This document shows positions 33,238 to 37,185 of a DNA stretch of 37,185 nucleotides, in pieces. The position numbers were made by a program, and so were the translations under genes. The stretch is taken from NCBI GenBank assembly GCA_003214465.1, contig QCLO01000018.1, positions 1 through 37,185 of the forward strand, read 5' to 3'. The notes beneath the pieces are model-generated. The model had not been told where the DNA came from. It did no database searches and worked only from the letters and a program-made list of their open reading frames with translations. Source of the stretch: Acidimicrobiales bacterium AG-414-N20 (GTDB lineage: Bacteria > Actinomycetota > Acidimicrobiia > Acidimicrobiales > MedAcidi-G1). Every line of letters begins with the position of its first letter. Positions within the stretch are counted from its first letter, which is position 1.

Positions 33238-34052
33238 CAGTCAATACCTCTACCACTTCGAACATTTCTGTCGTCACGAGTCATTCTTCTTTCGAGAACT
33301 CCTAAAAGCAAACTAAGACCAAGTGTGAGAATTAGATATATGAAAGCTAAAACAAAGTAACCTTCTCGAAATTTAAAAGTACTGGCTGAAAACTGTCTTG
33401 CTCGTTGTGTAACTTCAAGAACTCCTAGAACGGAAAGCAGTGATGTGTCTTTTAGTATCGCAATGAAATCGTTTCCTAGTGGCGGAATGATTGCTCTCAT
33501 CGCTTGAGGTAAGACAATTGAATTCATAGTCTGACGTCTACTTAACCCTAGCGATCTACCTGCTTCTACTTGACCGATAGCAATTGACTGAATACCTCCT
33601 CTGAAAATTTCTGCCATGTATGCTCCGTAAATGAAAGCTAGAGTCACAGTTGCCCTCATCTGAAATGAAAGTTTGAAACCAAACGCATTTTGGAGTTGAG
33701 GAAGCAAGACGAGAGCAACGGTAAATATGAGAGGGAGTATCGGAATGCCTCGGATGAATTCAACATACGTTCTAGCTAAGTTTCGCGATATTACATTTTT
33801 AGAAAGTTGGCCCATTCCCGCTAAGAGCCCCAAAGCTAAAGCCATAGCAAAAGCTTGAAGGGTGGCAGTGATGGTAATGCTTATACCTGGTATCACTCTG
33901 TCCCAAGCTAAGTCATAGCTGTCTTTAGTCAGTATCTGGTAGCCCATCCAGGAAAGAATGGCGACTATAGCAATTCCCCACCAGGGGAAGGTGTCCCACC
34001 ATTTTGGTTTGTCGCTAAGACTCTTTTTATCGCTTCTTTCGTGTCTAGACAT
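33237..34052 (-). CDS. Polar amino acid ABC importer permease (HisM/GlnP-like)
   Basis: This 271-residue membrane subunit of the amino acid importer has a cytoplasmic N terminus, an isolated helix near residue 25-42, and then the HisM-type core with [12 protein letters not shown]. The EAA loop that docks to the ATPase reads [45 protein letters not shown] before the ATG is a good ribosome-binding site. It is divergent from the amidohydrolase gene, with a 105-base intergenic region that holds the latter's -10. The substrate-binding protein is missing from the window. Confidence 0.93.
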   Translation of the reverse strand: MSRHERSDKKSLSDKPKWWDTFPWWGIAIVAILSWMGYQILTKDSYDLAWDRVIPGISITITATLQAFAMALALGLLAGMGQLSKNVISRNLARTYVEFIRGIPILPLIFTVALVLLPQLQNAFGFKLSFQMRATVTLAFIYGAYMAEIFRGGIQSIAIGQVEAGRSLGLSRRQTMNSIVLPQAMRAIIPPLGNDFIAILKDTSLLSVLGVLEVTQRARQFSASTFKFREGYFVLAFIYLILTLGLSLLLGVLERRMTRDDRNVRSGRGID

Positions 34053-34145
34053 TTTTTCCTTATTAGACAGGTCTTCGAAGAATAGTACTTAAATGTTAAA
34101 AAGACGAATGGTGTTGAAATTTGTAAAGAAATCAGTTTTGTCAAC

Positions 34146-34151
34146 TAGTCT
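34146..34151 (+). promoter_or_regulatory. -10 hexamer for leaderless amidohydrolase gene
   Basis: TAGTCT ends exactly 6 nt (all T) before the ATG at 34158, and there is no Shine-Dalgarno sequence. TTGTAA at 34121-34126 is a possible -35, 19 nt upstream. Confidence 0.55.
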
Positions 34152-34157
34152 TTTTTT

Positions 34158-35450
34158 ATGCAGTCCCAACGTTATATCGCCGACACTATTGTTACCTGTG
34201 ATGCCAGTGGCAGTATCTATTCCCCTGGTGTAATAGACATTAAAGAAGGCAAAATTGCATGGGTTGGCAGTCTAGGGGATGAAGAAGGAACCGATTTACA
34301 AGTTGATGAAATAGGTGGCCTTTTAATGCCGGGTTTGGTGAACGCTCACTGCCACACACCAATGACCTTAGTTAGGGGAGCGGGAGACGGGTTGCCATTA
34401 GGAAGATGGCTAACTGAAGCGATGTGGCCGCGCGAAGGAAATATGAATGAAGAAGATGCTTATTGGGGTATGACTTTAGGCTCTGCGGAAATGTTTCGAG
34501 CAGGGGTTACAAGTAGCTGTGAAATGTATCTTTTCGAAGAGGCTTTAGTTGAATCTGCGAATTCGTCTGGAGCGAGACTTGTTATGACACCAGGAGTTTT
34601 TAAGTCTTCTTATTCAGAAGCAAGACTTCAGGATTTCACAGATTTTTATAATCGTTACCATAATCCAGAAGGGAAAATTACTGTGGGTATAGGCCCGCAT
34701 TCTGCTTATGATTTGGGGATATCGGCATGTCTTGAACTGGCGGAATTCGCAACGTCACTCGAAGTATTGTTTCATATTCATTTGGCAGAAACTCGTGAAG
34801 AAAGCTCTCAACTCGAATCTCAATATGGTAAAAGTATCGTCAAGATACTTAGCGAAAATGGAATATTAGAAGGAAAAGTTTTAGCAGCTCATTGTGTGTG
34901 GGTTGACGACGATGACATTTCACTTTTAGCTGATTCAAATGTATCTGTGGCGCATTGTCCGATTAGTAATATGAAACTCGGATCGGGGATAGCCCCTATA
35001 AAAAAAATGCTTGAGAAAGGTCTAACAGTGGGGTTGGGGACAGATGGGCCCGCTTCTAATGACACACTTGACCTGTGGGAGGAAGTTAAAGTTGCGGCGC
35101 TTCTAGCAAGGGTAAATAGTCTGGATGCAACTTTAATAACACCATTGGAAGCTTTGGGAATGGCTACACGACAAGCTGCAAAGGCTGTAGGTCTCGACCG
35201 AGTTGGAAGTCTGCAAGTTGGTTGGGAAGCAGACATTATAAGAATTGATACTGACTACAGCACTTTCACACCATCGACTGATTTGAATGAAACCTTGGCT
35301 CATCTAGTTTGGTCTGGAGCTACTAGAGAAGTAACAGATGTCTGGGTTGCGGGCTCTAAAGTTCTCTCAAAGGGTGATTTGATAACAATCGATGAGGAAA
35401 GAGCTTTGAGAGAAGTAAGGGAAAGAGCTTTCAGATTGATAGAGGTTTAA
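34158..35450 (+). CDS. Amidohydrolase, MTA/S-adenosylhomocysteine deaminase-like
   Basis: This 430-residue metal-dependent hydrolase of the ATZ/TRZ-MtaD group deaminates adenine-nucleoside-like compounds. It has HCHTPM (HxH metal site) near residue 64 with MTLVRGAGDGLPLGRWL, which is typical of MtaD. HIHLAE is near 211, AAHCVW near 241 and TDGPASNDTLD near 295, with the metal Asp. The composite N- and C-terminal beta sandwich is complete. Hydroxydechloroatrazine-type or guanine deaminases are alternatives. The neighbouring adenosine deaminase and nucleoside transporter support a role in purine salvage. Confidence 0.88.
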   Translation: MQSQRYIADTIVTCDASGSIYSPGVIDIKEGKIAWVGSLGDEEGTDLQVDEIGGLLMPGLVNAHCHTPMTLVRGAGDGLPLGRWLTEAMWPREGNMNEEDAYWGMTLGSAEMFRAGVTSSCEMYLFEEALVESANSSGARLVMTPGVFKSSYSEARLQDFTDFYNRYHNPEGKITVGIGPHSAYDLGISACLELAEFATSLEVLFHIHLAETREESSQLESQYGKSIVKILSENGILEGKVLAAHCVWVDDDDISLLADSNVSVAHCPISNMKLGSGIAPIKKMLEKGLTVGLGTDGPASNDTLDLWEEVKVAALLARVNSLDATLITPLEALGMATRQAAKAVGLDRVGSLQVGWEADIIRIDTDYSTFTPSTDLNETLAHLVWSGATREVTDVWVAGSKVLSKGDLITIDEERALREVRERAFRLIEV

Positions 35451-35452
35451 AG

Positions 35453-35926
35453 GTGCTAGATAAGGAGAAGACAGCGGCGGAAATAGCGGATATTCTGGGT
35501 CTCGCGCCGTTGCCGCTGGAAGGTGGCATGTGGGCGCAAACTCTCAAAGATAAAAATTCGACAGCCATCTACTACCTTTTGAGTAAAAGTAACTTCTCGG
35601 CCATGCACAGTCTTAAATCGGTTGAGGTTTATCACTACTACGCAGGAGCACCCGCACAGATGCTTTTGTTGAATCCTGCTGGAAAGATTGAAGAACCAGT
35701 TCTAGGTTCAAATCTTGATTCTGGACATCGACCACAGGTGATCGTCGAACCGGGAGTTTGGCAAGGTTCGAGGACAACAGGGGAGTGGACTTTATTAGGA
35801 ACCACGATGGCTCCTCCTTATTCTCAAGAAATGTTTCAGTTGGCAGATAGAGAAGAATTGCTTAAAGGTTGGCCAGATAGTAGACAAAAAATTTATGAAT
35901 TAACTCGAAGTGATTTTGATCACTGA
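35453..35926 (+). CDS. Cupin-fold DUF985 protein
   Basis: This 157-residue protein matches the cupin_5 (DUF985) family. It has STAIYYLLSKSNFSAMHSL with a His, then EVYHYYAGAPAQMLLL (Glu and His of the metal site), then VIVEPGVWQGSRTTGEWTLLGTTMAPPYS. Such proteins are small beta barrels of uncertain enzymatic role; some resemble sugar epimerases. The start is GTG, 2 bases after the amidohydrolase stop, with GAGG just upstream, so the two form an operon. It is convergent with the SDR. Confidence 0.86.
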   Translation: MLDKEKTAAEIADILGLAPLPLEGGMWAQTLKDKNSTAIYYLLSKSNFSAMHSLKSVEVYHYYAGAPAQMLLLNPAGKIEEPVLGSNLDSGHRPQVIVEPGVWQGSRTTGEWTLLGTTMAPPYSQEMFQLADREELLKGWPDSRQKIYELTRSDFDH

Positions 35927-35927
35927 T

Positions 35928-36680
35928 TCACCAGGTTGCATTAGTCGAGATGCCACCATCAACGAGTAAATCTGATCCTGTTATCCACTGTGCCAAAGAA
36001 GACGAAAGAAAAACTACGGCATCAGCTATATCTTCAGGAGCACCCACCCTTCCAAGGGGAGCAGAATCTAACCATCTGTCAATTCCTTCAGGCCAACGAT
36101 CTTTGAGATTTCCGTCATCAATTAGTCCAGGAGAAACAGAATTTACCCTGATGCCAAGATCCGCATACTCAAGAGCAGCTGATTTAGTTAACATCAATAA
36201 ACCAGCTTTGCTTGTCGAATAATGAGAATGACCTCGTGCCGGCTGGTGCCCTTCAATCGAAACTACGTTTACAACTGAAGCATTTTCGCTTTTTTCTAAA
36301 GCGGGCAATGCCGCACGCATCACGAGATGGATACTTCTTAGGTTGGTCTCTAAGACGGCATCCCAGCTGTCTGCATCTATTTCGCTGAGGTTTTCAACGT
36401 TTTGAAGTGCTGCATTATTGACAATTATGTCTAACTGGTTACTTACCTTTAAAGTTCCAGAAATTAGTTTCTCAACCTCATGTGGATTTCGAAGATCTGC
36501 ACTCAAAATTGTTGCAGGAACAGAATTTGTGAAGGATTTTACATTGTCGTCATTATTGTGTACGGCAAGAATCAGTTCTGCTCCTGCCTTTTTCAGTTTA
36601 GAAGCGATTGCTAAACCTATTGGACTGTTTGCACCGGTTACTAATGCGACATTTCCACTTAGGTCAATTTCAATACTCAT
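35928..36680 (-). CDS. Short-chain dehydrogenase/reductase
   Basis: This is a classical 250-residue SDR. It has TGANSPIGLAIA as the cofactor motif (TGxxxxxG), NNAA near residue 88, a catalytic Ser in VVSIEGHQ and the HYSTSKAG active site with Tyr and Lys. The end is WITGSDLLVDGG. The Rossmann loop after the second strand (AVHNNDD) does not clearly separate NAD from NADP use. Its ATG lies 4 bases after the stop of the upstream ABC ATPase gene, so it is read from the transporter transcript. The substrate is unknown. Confidence 0.88.
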   Translation of the reverse strand: MSIEIDLSGNVALVTGANSPIGLAIASKLKKAGAELILAVHNNDDNVKSFTNSVPATILSADLRNPHEVEKLISGTLKVSNQLDIIVNNAALQNVENLSEIDADSWDAVLETNLRSIHLVMRAALPALEKSENASVVNVVSIEGHQPARGHSHYSTSKAGLLMLTKSAALEYADLGIRVNSVSPGLIDDGNLKDRWPEGIDRWLDSAPLGRVGAPEDIADAVVFLSSSLAQWITGSDLLVDGGISTNATW

Positions 36681-36684
36681 GTTT

Positions 36685-37185
36685 TCAATTTGAATCTGAA
36701 CCAGTTGTCATGATTCTGCCGATTCTATTTCGGTCAAGATCTGCTGCATCTGCGGTAACTATTAATTGGCCGCGATATATAACACCGATACGGTCTGAGA
36801 GGCTGAGTATCTCATCTAATTCAGCAGAAACTAAAAGTACAGCCAATCCTTGATCCCTTTGGTTTATCAACTGTTGATGGACGAACTCGATACTTCCTAC
36901 ATCTATGCCTCGAGTGGGCTGGGAGGCAACTAAAAGTTTGGCGTTGTGAGAGAACTCTCTAGCGGCAATAGCTTTTTGTTTGTTCCCACCTGATAAAGAA
37001 CTCGACGGTGTTTCAATGCTAGGTGTGCGTATGTCGAATTTATCAACCATGTCTTTGGCATAGTTGGCAATTGCTTTTTGTTGACGGATGCCACGATTAG
37101 AGAAAGGAGATTTGTAATACCTGTTGAGAATTAAATTGTCTGCTACGGAATGCGCCCCGATTAGTCCATGTTTCTCTCTATCTTC
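36685..37185 (-). CDS. Nucleoside/simple-sugar ABC importer ATPase, 5' part outside window
   Basis: The frame is open from the stop at 36685 to the window edge, giving the last 166 residues of a two-cassette ATPase of the BmpA-linked nucleoside uptake group (YufO/NupO type). Upstream of the internal ATG at 37050 the frame continues with EDREKHGLIGAHSVADN and the YYKSPFSNRGI segment, both typical of this family. The second cassette has the signature LSGGNKQKAIAAREF, then LVASQPTRGID and VSAELDEILSLSDRI. Purine-salvage enzymes nearby support a nucleoside substrate. The first cassette lies beyond the window. Confidence 0.88.
   Translation of the reverse strand, partial: EDREKHGLIGAHSVADNLILNRYYKSPFSNRGIRQQKAIANYAKDMVDKFDIRTPSIETPSSSLSGGNKQKAIAAREFSHNAKLLVASQPTRGIDVGSIEFVHQQLINQRDQGLAVLLVSAELDEILSLSDRIGVIYRGQLIVTADAADLDRNRIGRIMTTGSDSN

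Overview
The window looks like a chromosomal segment of a low-GC, probably marine actinobacterium, most likely an Acidimicrobiia-type lineage. This is inferred from gene content; no marker gene settles it. Supporting signs are an F420-type luciferase-like oxidoreductase, tandem DUF35/thiolase-like genes, a three-helix membrane protein resembling actinobacterial GlpR/SepX, a DUF4333-like lipoprotein, frequent GTG/TTG starts, and many genes that appear to be transcribed without a leader. There is no CRISPR array, transposase, integrase or prophage. Genes are densely packed and no gene-free stretch exceeds 300 bases.

Layout. 1-2463: the TldD (5' cut)/TldE protease pair. 2474-6777: an FmdB-like zinc ribbon, plsY, the molybdenum cofactor genes moeA-moaA-moaC and the GlpR/SepX-like membrane protein. 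6827-6900: tRNA-Ala(CGC). 7021-12471: an envelope export operon (Thr-rich lipoprotein, an unusual 880-residue membrane fusion protein with Calx-beta domains, MacB-like ATPase and permease). 12493-16558: rsgA, an acyl-CoA synthetase, a YbaK-type deacylase and an SDR. 16550-17487: a GntR regulator divergent from the P-II gene, with a striking palindrome between them. 17536-19081: a crotonase, an unknown small protein, and an ArsC-family gene whose catalytic Cys codon is TGA. 19090-26136: lipid/CoA and redox metabolism (LLM oxidoreductase, Zn-alcohol dehydrogenase, two DUF35 proteins, two Cys-less thiolase homologues, ferredoxin and its reductase). 26144-31344: a lipoprotein, a PfkB kinase, a dienoyl-CoA isomerase-like crotonase, an unknown protein and a two-subunit NDP-forming acyl-CoA synthetase. 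31380-37185: adenosine deaminase, an amino-acid ABC importer, an MTA/SAH deaminase-like amidohydrolase, a cupin, an SDR and the C-terminal half of a nucleoside-type ABC ATPase.

Main discovery. The ArsC-family gene at 18704-19081 reads through an in-frame TGA exactly at the position of the catalytic Cys12. The TGA is followed, 23 nt later, by a 7-bp hairpin with a GGTC tetraloop, the apical loop of the classic bacterial SECIS. His8 and three arginines of the arsenate site are retained. It is best read as a selenocysteine-containing arsenate reductase-like protein; ordinary gene calling would truncate it to start at 18806.

A second theme is promoter architecture: six genes without a Shine-Dalgarno sequence have a TANNNT hexamer exactly 6 nt before the start codon, which predicts leaderless mRNAs. 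Functionally the genes point to a heterotroph that degrades fatty-acid or sterol-like CoA esters, salvages purine nucleosides and makes molybdenum cofactor.
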